This document shows, piece by piece, positions 1 to 7,837 of a stretch of DNA of 64,000 nt. The notes below the pieces were generated by a model. That model was not told where the DNA came from. It saw nothing but the letters and a program-made list of their open reading frames with translations, and did not search any database. This DNA is from Membranihabitans maritimus (GTDB lineage Bacteria > Bacteroidota > Bacteroidia > Chitinophagales > Saprospiraceae): positions 67,946 through 131,945 of the forward strand of contig NZ_JAJSLW010000005.1 in assembly GCF_021729145.1 (NCBI RefSeq). Direction: 5' to 3'. Positions within the stretch are counted from its first letter, which is position 1, and the number at the start of each line of letters is the position of its first letter. The translations under genes and the position numbers were made by a program.

Positions 1-178
1 GCATACAGGGATACGTTCTACCTTTTTTCTGTACAAGATAACCGTTTTTATCATCCGTTAGTAATACCGGGCGGAGTATCAATTTTTTATATTTGTTTTC
101 TACTTCGAAATACACCATTGTTATAGGTACAGCTTCCCGGTCAAACCAAAACGTCTCCGGGATAATAAGAAAATTGTT
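1..178 (-). other. open minus-strand frame running off the left edge
   Basis: One minus-strand frame is open from the left window edge to a TGA at 181-179, about 59 codons. The only ATG inside it is at 118. The peptide has a mixed, protein-like composition (for example the stretch FWFDREAVPITMVYFEVEN). A second ATG at 182 reads in another frame and stops soon, so a frameshifted gene start is possible. I do not recognise the product. It may be the 5' part of a gene lying to the left, or a chance open frame. Confidence 0.2.
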
Positions 179-317
179 TCATTTTTGTTCAATAGTATAT
201 AGATAAAATTTATACATGTTTCAGCGGATTATTTTAATGATAGGTGTACATATTATTATGAATACCTTGATCGGTTAACCCCGGGTATATAACTGTAATT
301 TTATTTCTGACACGATA

Positions 318-1247
318 GTGATAGATGGAAAGGCAGAGGCTTTATGGGGAAAGGCAGAATGGAGTGAAATGTTTGTGGATATTGAGGGGGTGGATCATGA
401 AAAACCGTATTGGGGGACCCGGTTTAAGATGCTTTGGAGCAAGGCGCATTTATATATTTTTGCTCAGATGGAAGAGCCGCATGTATGGGCTAATTTGACC
501 CGGAGGGATGCGATAGTATACAGGGATAATGATTTTGAGGTTTTTGTCAAGCCGGATGCTGCTGGTGATGAATATTTTGAATTCGAATTAAATGCAAGAA
601 ATACGGTATTGGATTTGTTAATGACCAAACCCTACCGTAATGGGGGAAAAGCATTGATCCAATGGGATGCAACGGAAGTAGAGAGTGCCGTAGATATTCA
701 GGGAACAATAAATGAACCGGGTGATGTAGATAGTGGATGGTCTTTGGAAATGAAGATACCATATACAGACCTGGCCTTTTATGGGAAGCCTATTGTCCCG
801 GTGGAAGGAAGGTTTTGGAGGATAAATTTTTCGCGGGTTCAATGGGAACATCAGGTTTTAAATGGGGCCTATTTTCGCAAAAGAAAAAATAATGGATCAT
901 TGGTTCCGGAAAATAATTGGGTTTGGTCCCCGCAAGGTATTGTTGATATGCATTACCCTGAACAATGGGGATATTTATTCTTTACAAAAGAAGCAAAGGA
1001 TTATTCTATAGCAATAAAAGAATGGCAAAAATTTGAAGTTTGGGATTTGTATTACGAATTAATGAAATATTACAACAGGAAGAGAACCTATGAAGGGTTT
1101 AATGTAGCTGGTGCGATTGATGATAGTTGGACCTGGGAAGATTATATGGATAGTGACCTGTTTTATGTAAAACTTTATCCTTCGGAAGGAAATTATTATT
1201 TTGTACTGGATCACAAAGGGAATTTACAAACTAAATATTATGAATAA
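318..1247 (+). CDS. carbohydrate-binding family 9-like protein, 5' end uncertain
   Basis: The protein resembles the CBM9-like fold family of Bacteroidota, predicted to bind glycans, often in or at the envelope. It opens with IDGKAEALWGKAEW followed by FVDIEG, has the mid-domain strand FEVFVKPDAAGDEYFEFELN, the segment INFSRVQWE near residue 170, and ends its core with WSPQG, then MHYPEQWGYLFF near residue 210. These are family hallmarks. GTG 318 is the first start codon available, yet the frame is open back to 279 and encodes YNCNF, which resembles the conserved N-terminal Tyr/Cys segment of the family. A TAA at 276-278 cuts that segment from in-frame ATGs at 237 and 258. No signal peptide is seen, so the gene may be 5'-decayed. 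It overlaps the next gene by 8 bp, so the two are probably co-translated. Confidence 0.72.
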   Translation: MIDGKAEALWGKAEWSEMFVDIEGVDHEKPYWGTRFKMLWSKAHLYIFAQMEEPHVWANLTRRDAIVYRDNDFEVFVKPDAAGDEYFEFELNARNTVLDLLMTKPYRNGGKALIQWDATEVESAVDIQGTINEPGDVDSGWSLEMKIPYTDLAFYGKPIVPVEGRFWRINFSRVQWEHQVLNGAYFRKRKNNGSLVPENNWVWSPQGIVDMHYPEQWGYLFFTKEAKDYSIAIKEWQKFEVWDLYYELMKYYNRKRTYEGFNVAGAIDDSWTWEDYMDSDLFYVKLYPSEGNYYFVLDHKGNLQTKYYE

Positions 1248-2331
1248 AAGGGATTTTATTAAAATAGCCGGTGGAGGGATGTTGTCTTCCGGGGTCTCTA
1301 ATTGGTTCAAAAGGTCGACAGATGACAATAAAATAGGTGATAATAGTTTCTTTGAGAAAGGTTTTTATATTTGGACCCGTCCAAACGTAAAGGAGAATTC
1401 AAAAGAGATCCAGCAGCGATATAGAAAATATGCTGAAAAAGGCATTAGGGGAATTATGTTTGAAAGTGACAGTGAGGAACATTTTTCGATCGCTAAGGAG
1501 GCCGGAATGCAAGCACATAGGTGGATGTGGACGATGAACAGGGGTGAACGTTATCTGTTGGATAACCATCCGGATTGGTATGCGGTAAATCGCAAGGGAG
1601 TATCTTGTGCGGAGCACCCGCCTTATGTAAATTATTACAGATGGTTGTGTCCCAGTAAACCTGAAGTGAAAGACTATCTTTTGGAGCAGAGCCGGGAAAT
1701 TTTGGAAAAGGAATATGTCGATGGTATTCACCTTGATTATGTACGATTTTGTGATGTCATTTTGGCGGTTAACCTTTGGGATACATATGACATTGTGCAG
1801 CAAAAGGAAACACCCGAATATGATTTTTGTTATTGTAGTGATTGTCGTGAACAGTATGCCAGGTTATACGGGAAAGATCCTCTTACAGACCTGAAATACC
1901 CCGGCCAGCAAGATTCCTGGAGGCAATTTCGGTATGACAGCATTACTGAAATAGTCACTGCCATCGCAGGTAAAGCAAAAGACCATAAAAAACCAATCTC
2001 TGCAGCTGTTTTCCCCACACCCGAAATTGCCCGGAGATTGGTCCGGCAGGATTGGTCAAACTGGCCATTGGATGCTGTTTTTCCTATGATTTACCACGGG
2101 TTTTATCAGGAACCTCCCCATTGGATTGGCAAAGCTGCCATGGATGGTTTACGGGTCTTGAGGGGCGATTTTCCCATGTATGCAGGGATATTTTTGCCTG
2201 ATTTTCATAATAAGGAAGAGATTGAGACTGGCATTCTTTCAGCTAAGAACGCTGGTGTAAGAGGGGTGTCCATTTTTGGCAATATCGATGATACCATCCT
2301 CAATATCATTGATAAACACCGGGAGTTTTAA
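1240..2331 (+). CDS. GHL10-type (family 10-like) glycoside hydrolase, secreted
   Basis: A 363-residue protein resembling the GHL10/DUF187 group of TIM-barrel glycoside hydrolases. After an N-terminal NKRDFIKIAGGG, which looks like a Tat-type or other export signal, come WTRPN, the strand GIRGIMFES, and VDGIHLDYVRF near residue 165, typical of the barrel strand carrying the acidic catalytic region. A CYCSDC motif near residue 200 matches a Cys cluster often seen in this family. The start ATG at 1240 overlaps the stop of the CBM9-like gene, so the pair probably acts together on one glycan. A longer frame from TTG 1201 would lie inside the upstream gene and is less likely. The substrate cannot be told from sequence. 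Confidence 0.72.
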   Translation: MNKRDFIKIAGGGMLSSGVSNWFKRSTDDNKIGDNSFFEKGFYIWTRPNVKENSKEIQQRYRKYAEKGIRGIMFESDSEEHFSIAKEAGMQAHRWMWTMNRGERYLLDNHPDWYAVNRKGVSCAEHPPYVNYYRWLCPSKPEVKDYLLEQSREILEKEYVDGIHLDYVRFCDVILAVNLWDTYDIVQQKETPEYDFCYCSDCREQYARLYGKDPLTDLKYPGQQDSWRQFRYDSITEIVTAIAGKAKDHKKPISAAVFPTPEIARRLVRQDWSNWPLDAVFPMIYHGFYQEPPHWIGKAAMDGLRVLRGDFPMYAGIFLPDFHNKEEIETGILSAKNAGVRGVSIFGNIDDTILNIIDKHREF

Positions 2332-2654
2332 AGTTTACACCGTATTATTGATGGTGGTAGGTTTTAAGAAACCCGTTTGGTTATAAGTAAAATGCTGTAC
2401 CCCGCCGAATGGCCTATGGTACAGCAAAGTTTTATTCTAGGAGCAGTTCTCAATCCTGATTAGTAGATAATTGATGAGTATATCCAATAGTGGACAGTAT
2501 TGAGCTATGGCTATACGGGCTGCTATAGACTTGAATCTTCTGTGCGTACCGGACAAATAGTTTTGACCTTCGCTCTGGAGAGTCTTATTCACCCAGGTTG
2601 CCTTCCTAAGGTAACGTGAGTTCGACAGAGAAAAAAGAGCTCTGAAGAGCGTGT

Positions 2655-2674
2655 CCCGACATGAAATTGTCGGG
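2655..2674. repeat. 7-bp inverted repeat CCCGACA/TGTCGGG
   Basis: Arms at 2655-2661 and 2668-2674 are perfectly complementary around a 6-nt loop. No T-run follows on either strand, so it is not an obvious intrinsic terminator. Confidence 0.55.
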
Positions 2675-2690
2675 AAGCGAAATATAATTA

Positions 2691-2712
2691 ACCCTGGGTG
2701 CCAACCCAGGGT
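2691..2712. repeat. 9-bp inverted repeat ACCCTGGGT/ACCCAGGGT
   Basis: Arms at 2691-2699 and 2704-2712 pair perfectly around a 4-nt loop. It lies between the convergent GHL10-like gene and yceI. It could help stop transcription from either side, but there is no T-tract. Confidence 0.5.
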
Positions 2713-2779
2713 GGAAATTAAGGTAAGTACTTACAGAAAAGGTATTCCCTATTTATAGAACCTTATGTTTGATTCGGTA

Positions 2780-3328
2780 TTATTCTGCATCCTGTAAAAG
2801 CTGAACTTCACACGCTATATTTATCTTTTCAGATACCAGAACGCCACCTGTTTCCAGGGTTTGGTTCCAGTTAAGTCCCCATTCCTTCCTGTTAATACTT
2901 CCTTTAATTTCGAATCCAGCTTTACTATTTCCCCAGGGGTCCTTTGCCAGCCCAAGAAATTCTGCTTCCAGTTCTATTGGATTGGATTTCCCCAAAATGG
3001 TAAGGTCTCCTTTTAAGCCATATTTGCCCTCATTATCCTTTTTCACTGTGTGGCCGGAGAAAGTGATTTCTTTGTAGTTTTCTACATCGAAAAAATCAGC
3101 GCTTTTGAGATGTTCATCCCTTTTTTGGTCCCCGGTATTGATGGAAGATGGGGCCATACTAAATGATACTTCTGCATTTTCGAAATTGGTTCCTGAAGAT
3201 TCGACGCTTCCGCTGTATTCGCTAAATGAACCTTTTACATTGGTGATCATTAAATGTCTGGCTTTAAATGCAATTTCTGAGTGGGACGGATCTATTGTCC
3301 ATGTAGTCTTTTTCTGTGTCTCAGTCAT
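2780..3328 (-). CDS. YceI family protein
   Basis: A 182-residue protein of the YceI family, a lipocalin-like beta-barrel that binds isoprenoid-type lipids. Family features are TIDPSHSEIAFKARHLMITNVKG at the N-terminus (WTIDPSHS then F.ARHL), the pair GDQKRDEHLKSADFFDVENY in the middle, and LKGDLTILGKS near residue 130. There is no signal peptide, so it is probably cytoplasmic, unlike the periplasmic E. coli protein. It lies downstream of a marR gene on the same strand. A TTGTTTAAACGA site about 40 bp before its start nearly matches a palindrome in front of marR, which suggests repression by that MarR protein. Confidence 0.9.
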   Translation of the reverse strand: MTETQKKTTWTIDPSHSEIAFKARHLMITNVKGSFSEYSGSVESSGTNFENAEVSFSMAPSSINTGDQKRDEHLKSADFFDVENYKEITFSGHTVKKDNEGKYGLKGDLTILGKSNPIELEAEFLGLAKDPWGNSKAGFEIKGSINRKEWGLNWNQTLETGGVLVSEKINIACEVQLLQDAE

Positions 3329-3367
3329 AATTTTAAAAGTTTTGTTGATTTATTAAATTTTATTAAC

Positions 3368-3379
3368 TTGTTTAAACGA
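3368..3379. promoter_or_regulatory. operator-like site upstream of yceI
   Basis: TTGTTTAAACGA differs by one base from the perfect palindrome TTGTTTAAACAA in front of the marR gene. It sits about 40 bp upstream of the yceI start, where a repressor would act. Regulation by the neighbouring MarR protein is inferred. Confidence 0.5.
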
Positions 3380-3397
3380 ATAAAGTTTTAAATTTTT

Positions 3398-3844
3398 TTA
3401 TTCCCGCATCTTATCTAATAGACAAGATAATTTTTCAGCCTCTTCTTCAGATACCCCGATTTCGTTAATTAATTGACTGATCAATGGATCTATACTTTTT
3501 AAAGTATCCAGGCCTTTTTGATTAATTCTGATTAATATTTCTCTTCTGTTTTCGCTGTTTTGTTTTTTTTCAACCATGTTTTTCTTTTCCAATCGATTGG
3601 ATAACCGGGTTACATCCGGATTTTTGTCCAGCATTACTTCTTTAATTTTTCCCATATTCAGATAATCGGGGTAAGCACCCCTTAAAATTCTCAATACATT
3701 GAACTGTTGTGCCGTCAAATCTTTGCATTTAAATATTTTATTTTCCCGGTTGTGGTACCAGTGAAATGTATACAGCAAATTGGTCAGTGCTTTTTCTCGA
3801 CTGGTTTTAAATTCAGGTTGCTTTATATCTTTTGCTATTCCCAT
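3398..3844 (-). CDS. MarR family transcriptional regulator
   Basis: A 148-residue winged-helix regulator. The layout is MarR-like: helical N-terminus, a helix-turn-helix around residues 50-95 (LTAQQFNVLRILRG, then the recognition part PDVTRLSNRLEKKNMVEK), then a charged wing with ENRREILIRINQKG. It reads toward yceI, 69 bp away. The palindrome TTGTTTAAACAA lies about 30 bp before its start and a near copy precedes yceI, so it probably represses itself and yceI. The inducing ligand is unknown. Confidence 0.9.
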   Translation of the reverse strand: MGIAKDIKQPEFKTSREKALTNLLYTFHWYHNRENKIFKCKDLTAQQFNVLRILRGAYPDYLNMGKIKEVMLDKNPDVTRLSNRLEKKNMVEKKQNSENRREILIRINQKGLDTLKSIDPLISQLINEIGVSEEEAEKLSCLLDKMRE

Positions 3845-3874
3845 TGTAATATCATAAATGATTGGATTTTATAA

Positions 3875-3886
3875 TTGTTTAAACAA
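3875..3886. promoter_or_regulatory. perfect palindrome, candidate MarR operator
   Basis: TTGTTTAAACAA is a 12-bp perfect palindrome in the spacer between marR (minus strand) and the SatD-like gene (plus strand). A one-mismatch copy occurs at 3368-3379 before yceI. Two such sites next to a MarR gene fit an autoregulated operator; the site could also affect the divergent gene. Confidence 0.55.
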
Positions 3887-3982
3887 ATTATTACAATATA
3901 ATTATTTAAGGTTATAATCTACATTTATAATGTTTTTGAATTATAATTGTGTATTATAACTATTAAGTTTTATATTTAGAGG

Positions 3983-4654
3983 ATGTATTCGGTAATTACA
4001 GGTGATATAGTAGATTCATCTCGGGACCTTGAAAAGGGAGCCGGGGATCCGTATGAAGTGATCCATCAAATATTGTATGATATATTTGATGAATTTCAGG
4101 GAAAAGGGTGGCTGGGGACCGGGGATTATGCCATTTATCGCGGGGATAGCTTTCAATGTATTTCCAGGGCGGAGGATGGTTTATTACTGGGTATATTAAT
4201 AAAGGCGGCGTTGAAAGGGGGGAGAATAAAATCGGTAAGCAGTAGTGAGGAAAGTACTTCATGGGATTGTAGAATGGCCATAGGAATCGGTACTGTAAGT
4301 TATAAAGCCGATACTGTGGAAGAATCCAACGGGGAGGCTTTTATCAAATCGGGCAGGTTGCTGGATAAAATTGATAAAAGGTTTTTAGCATTTGCTACAC
4401 CCTGGAAGTCAATACAGGCGGAGCTGGATTTAATGGCCAAATACCTGGATATTATATTACATAGGTTGTGGACCCCTGCCACTGCAACAACCGTACTTGA
4501 ATATTTATTACATCACCCGACCCAAACAGAGTTGGCGTCAATTCTCAAGATATCACAACCAGCGGTTAACAGGCGGTTGCATGGGGCAGAAATTGAAGTG
4601 TTGGAAATGACGCTGGAAAGATATCGTTCAATCATAAAACTAAAATTACAGTAA
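3983..4654 (+). CDS. SatD-like protein with C-terminal helix-turn-helix
   Basis: A 223-residue protein resembling the SatD family, named after the acid-tolerance sat operon of streptococci; its molecular role is not settled. The N-terminal MYSVITGDIVDSSRD and the segment YRGDSFQC near residue 52 are typical. The middle has MAIGIGTVSY. A helix-turn-helix-like stretch at residues 171-202 (LASILKISQPAVNRRLHGA) suggests nucleic-acid binding. It is followed after 2 bp by a DUF3307 membrane protein, a pairing known in several phyla, so the two probably form one system. Confidence 0.75.
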   Translation: MYSVITGDIVDSSRDLEKGAGDPYEVIHQILYDIFDEFQGKGWLGTGDYAIYRGDSFQCISRAEDGLLLGILIKAALKGGRIKSVSSSEESTSWDCRMAIGIGTVSYKADTVEESNGEAFIKSGRLLDKIDKRFLAFATPWKSIQAELDLMAKYLDIILHRLWTPATATTVLEYLLHHPTQTELASILKISQPAVNRRLHGAEIEVLEMTLERYRSIIKLKLQ

Positions 4655-4656
4655 TC

Positions 4657-5433
4657 ATGTCATCCATTCCCGTATTGGTTTTATTATTATTCGCACACTT
4701 TGCCGGTGATTTTGCTTTTCAGCCCTCAGGGTGGGTTGAGGACAAGATGGAAAAGGGATTGAAATCAAAATTTTTGTATTGGCATATTGTTGTCCACTTT
4801 TTTTTAAACATAGCGATATTGACAGTGGGAGGTATCACTAATTACGGGTTAATTGCCGCACTGGCCCTGGTGATTTCTATAGGGCATTTTAGTATTGATG
4901 TATTAAAAATTTATTACGAGAAGAATACGGTTGATAGTAATAGAATCAGTATGCAAAAGGGCATTACATTTTTGTGGGACCAGCTGTTGCATATTTTCCT
5001 GATTATATTGGTTTGGCGATTGGCATCAGAGGTTGCACCGCCGGGAGATAGCATATCCAGTACCCTCTGGATAAAAGGATTGGTCGTGTTACTGGGATTT
5101 TATATAATAATTGAACCGGCTTCCGTATTTATTGACCTGTCTACAAGGGATTGGCAGAAGGTATTTGACCCCGTTACCGGGAATGCTGGATTGCCAAATG
5201 CCGGAAAAACGATTGGACAACTTGAGAGGATATTGGCTTTGACTTTTTTGTTGATGGGGCAGTACACAGCAATTGGGTTTTTAATTGGGGCCAAGTCTGT
5301 ATTCCGGTTTGGGGACTTGAGTAAGGGATTGGAGCACAAAAAAACGGAATATATACTTATCGGTACTTTATTGAGTTTTACTACCGTTGTGGCTATTGGT
5401 CTGGGAGTAAATGCGCTCTTAAGCTATTTATAA
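4657..5433 (+). CDS. DUF3307 domain-containing membrane protein
   Basis: A 258-residue integral membrane protein. The N-terminal LLLFAHFAGDFAFQPSGWV followed by KMEKGLKSKF, and IGHFSIDVLKIYY near residue 87, are DUF3307 signatures. About six hydrophobic segments are visible across the protein. It starts 2 bp after the SatD-like gene, so the two are surely co-transcribed and perhaps translationally coupled. Function is unknown; a membrane partner for the cytoplasmic SatD-like protein is an inference from the pairing. Confidence 0.78.
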   Translation: MSSIPVLVLLLFAHFAGDFAFQPSGWVEDKMEKGLKSKFLYWHIVVHFFLNIAILTVGGITNYGLIAALALVISIGHFSIDVLKIYYEKNTVDSNRISMQKGITFLWDQLLHIFLIILVWRLASEVAPPGDSISSTLWIKGLVVLLGFYIIIEPASVFIDLSTRDWQKVFDPVTGNAGLPNAGKTIGQLERILALTFLLMGQYTAIGFLIGAKSVFRFGDLSKGLEHKKTEYILIGTLLSFTTVVAIGLGVNALLSYL

Positions 5434-5538
5434 ATGTGTTTTTCCATTATGCAATTTCTATCGCCTTTTTAAGGGGTTTTGTAGAAAACATTTTCAGGAA
5501 ATACAGCAGTTTGTTTTTTTTATTAAAAATTAGAATTT

Positions 5539-6942
5539 ATGAGAATTCTCACTTTACTGGCCTTTATTCTTTGTTCTGTCGGATTGTCATCCCAGGAATT
5601 TTGGACACTGGACAAAGCACTGAAGCATGCCGAGGAGAATAGCTTGAGCATAATCCAGGCACAGAACCTTATCCGGCAATCAAACATAGATCTTTCTGCC
5701 ACGCGACAAAGGCGGTTGCCTTCACTGAATTTTTCCGGAAACCACAGTACCAGCCTGGGACGAACGATAGATCCGACCACCAATACATTTACCACCGAGA
5801 GCAATAACAACCAAAGTTTGAGTCTGAGTACGGGAATTCAATTATTCAATGGCGGGTTACTTCACAAACAAGTGGCTGATGCACAACTTTTTCAGGATAT
5901 TTCAAGGCTTAGTGCAGATGCAACAGAGCAGGACGTAAAACTTCAGGTGGTGCAATTATTTTTTCAGGCATTATTTGCGCAGGAAAATGTAGAGATTGCC
6001 GTATCTAATTTGAAGTTACTGGATGAACAAATGATCCGTACAGAAAGAGAAGTAGAGGCGGGATCAAAACCTGAAAATGAACTGTTAGAAATTGAGGCCG
6101 AATACGCATCATCGGAGCAACGGTTGATAGAAGCCCAAAATCAACAAGATGTAGGGCTTCTGCGATTCAAACAGGTTTTACAATTGCCGGTAGATAAGGA
6201 AATAGAGCTGGGATATCCCGATTTGCTTGATACGGAAATCGAACCCTGGCAGGCATTAAATATGACCCAATTGCGATCAAAAGCTATCAGTGTATCGCCG
6301 GAAATTAATGCCGCTCAGCTCCGGATAGAAAGAGCACAGCTAGGGATTGGGATTGCACAGAGTCAATACTATCCGAGCATTTCATTGGGAGGTTCATTTA
6401 GTACAAATTTTTCATCCGTGCGTTCACAGGCAATACCTACGGGAGTATCCATTGATGAACAAAACGTTTACTTAAATGGAGATCAGGTGGTTGTAGGGTT
6501 TGAAAACCCTACCTACAGGTTTGAGCCCATACCGTATACCAATCAATTGCGCGATAATTGGGGGTTGGGTCTGGGACTTTCGTTATCGTTGCCTATATAT
6601 TCGCAAGGCCAAATAAGTGCAAACGTGGAAAGGGCTAAGATCAATCATCGAGATGCAGAAATACAAAAAGAATTGCAAGAACAGGGATTTCGAGAAGAGT
6701 TTGAAATAACCATTACAGATGTTAAATCTTCTTATAGAAGTTTTGTTGCAGCGCAAAAAACTCTAGATGCATCAACAAAATTCTTTGAAAATGTTAATTT
6801 AAGTTTTAAGTTAGGGGCTTCAAATAGTTTTGATCTAATTAATGCTCAAAATAGAAAAGAACAGGCTGAAATAAACTTGATCATAGCTAAATATGATTAT
6901 TTGGCAAGAAAAAAGAGCCTGGGAATCTATTTACAGGAATAA
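5539..6942 (+). CDS. TolC family outer-membrane efflux protein
   Basis: A 467-residue outer-membrane factor. It has a signal peptide ending near LSSQE (residues 1-20), then two related halves rich in long Gln/Glu/Ala helices (ALKHAEENSLSIIQAQNLIR; later MTQLRSKAISVSPEINAAQL), as in the TolC duplicated barrel and tunnel. The family forms trimeric exit channels for tripartite pumps or type I secretion. No membrane-fusion or inner-membrane pump gene lies next to it, so its partner must be elsewhere. It is followed after 7 bp by a DUF2064 transferase. Confidence 0.9.
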   Translation: MRILTLLAFILCSVGLSSQEFWTLDKALKHAEENSLSIIQAQNLIRQSNIDLSATRQRRLPSLNFSGNHSTSLGRTIDPTTNTFTTESNNNQSLSLSTGIQLFNGGLLHKQVADAQLFQDISRLSADATEQDVKLQVVQLFFQALFAQENVEIAVSNLKLLDEQMIRTEREVEAGSKPENELLEIEAEYASSEQRLIEAQNQQDVGLLRFKQVLQLPVDKEIELGYPDLLDTEIEPWQALNMTQLRSKAISVSPEINAAQLRIERAQLGIGIAQSQYYPSISLGGSFSTNFSSVRSQAIPTGVSIDEQNVYLNGDQVVVGFENPTYRFEPIPYTNQLRDNWGLGLGLSLSLPIYSQGQISANVERAKINHRDAEIQKELQEQGFREEFEITITDVKSSYRSFVAAQKTLDASTKFFENVNLSFKLGASNSFDLINAQNRKEQAEINLIIAKYDYLARKKSLGIYLQE

Positions 6943-6949
6943 TTTGCGG

Positions 6950-7582
6950 ATGGATAATGCTTTAATTGTTTTTTTGAAGAACTTTGAAAAGGGGCAGGTA
7001 AAGACCCGTCTAGCCCGATCTTTGGGTGATGAAAAGGCGTTAGAAATATATAAGTATCTGGTAGATCATACCATTCGACAGGCAATCGAATTGAATTGTA
7101 CCGTTTTTCTGTACTTCAGTGATTATATTGATACGGATTTCATAAAGGAATTACAGTCGCAATATGATTTATCTAAATTTGAATATAAGGTTCAAAAAGG
7201 CCAAAGCCTGGGAGATCGAATGTGGAATGCCTTTGTCGATACACTTTTCTTATATGAGTATGTAATGTTAATTGGTACCGATTGTCCCTATTTTGTGGCT
7301 TCGGAAATGGAGCGTGGTTTTCGATATTTATATGAAAAAGATGTCGTTCTGGGACCAACCAATGATGGGGGGTATTACGCCATTGCCATGAAAAAGGATT
7401 ACAATTTTTTCAAAAATATAAAATGGTCTACGGAATCGGTATTACAAAATACAATTGCAAAAATTATACAAAAAGGGCTCGAAGTACGTATGTTGCATAT
7501 TTATGATGATATTGATTACCTGGAGGACTGGAAGAATTTCAAAGATTTTAGTGCCTTTATAGATCAGCATATTGCCATTTGA
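6950..7582 (+). CDS. DUF2064 / TIGR04282 family glycosyltransferase
   Basis: A 211-residue protein with the fold of nucleotide-sugar or nucleotidyl transferases of the TIGR04282 group, some of which act in arsenosugar formation. Hallmarks are FLKNFEKGQVKTRLARSLG at the N-terminus, GDRMWNAF, IGTDCPY and LGPTNDGGYY. The ATG at 6950 fits the family length; a longer frame would overlap TolC. It starts 7 bp after tolC. No radical SAM partner of the arsenosugar pathway is adjacent, so the substrate is open. Confidence 0.8.
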   Translation: MDNALIVFLKNFEKGQVKTRLARSLGDEKALEIYKYLVDHTIRQAIELNCTVFLYFSDYIDTDFIKELQSQYDLSKFEYKVQKGQSLGDRMWNAFVDTLFLYEYVMLIGTDCPYFVASEMERGFRYLYEKDVVLGPTNDGGYYAIAMKKDYNFFKNIKWSTESVLQNTIAKIIQKGLEVRMLHIYDDIDYLEDWKNFKDFSAFIDQHIAI

Positions 7583-7837
7583 CTTTTACCTTTCGTAAGC
7601 GCATTTTTGAATCTATCACGTTGGGCGGCTGCTGACAAATTTCATCCCATACTTTGTTGTGCGTCAGTCATGTAGTCCCGGTTATGTTCAATCCCGTGGG
7701 GACGTCCAGAACAATATTTTCATTTCATTGGCCCCAAAGCTTATTTTTAAAAACGCTTTTACGAGATTTACCTTCAATTAACTTCCGCTTATATTTAGGT
7801 TTAGGAAAAACTTTGATCCATAAATCCTTGTAAACAA

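Larger units (their letters stand above)
2332..2779. other. intergenic spacer with two perfect hairpins
   Basis: I see no gene here. It holds two short perfect inverted repeats in its right half, listed separately. The rest shows no clear promoter, tRNA or coding signal. Confidence 0.5.

Noticed and set aside
5436-5642. 68-codon frame before tolC
   Set aside because: It overlaps the tolC signal-peptide region in another frame and has no support.
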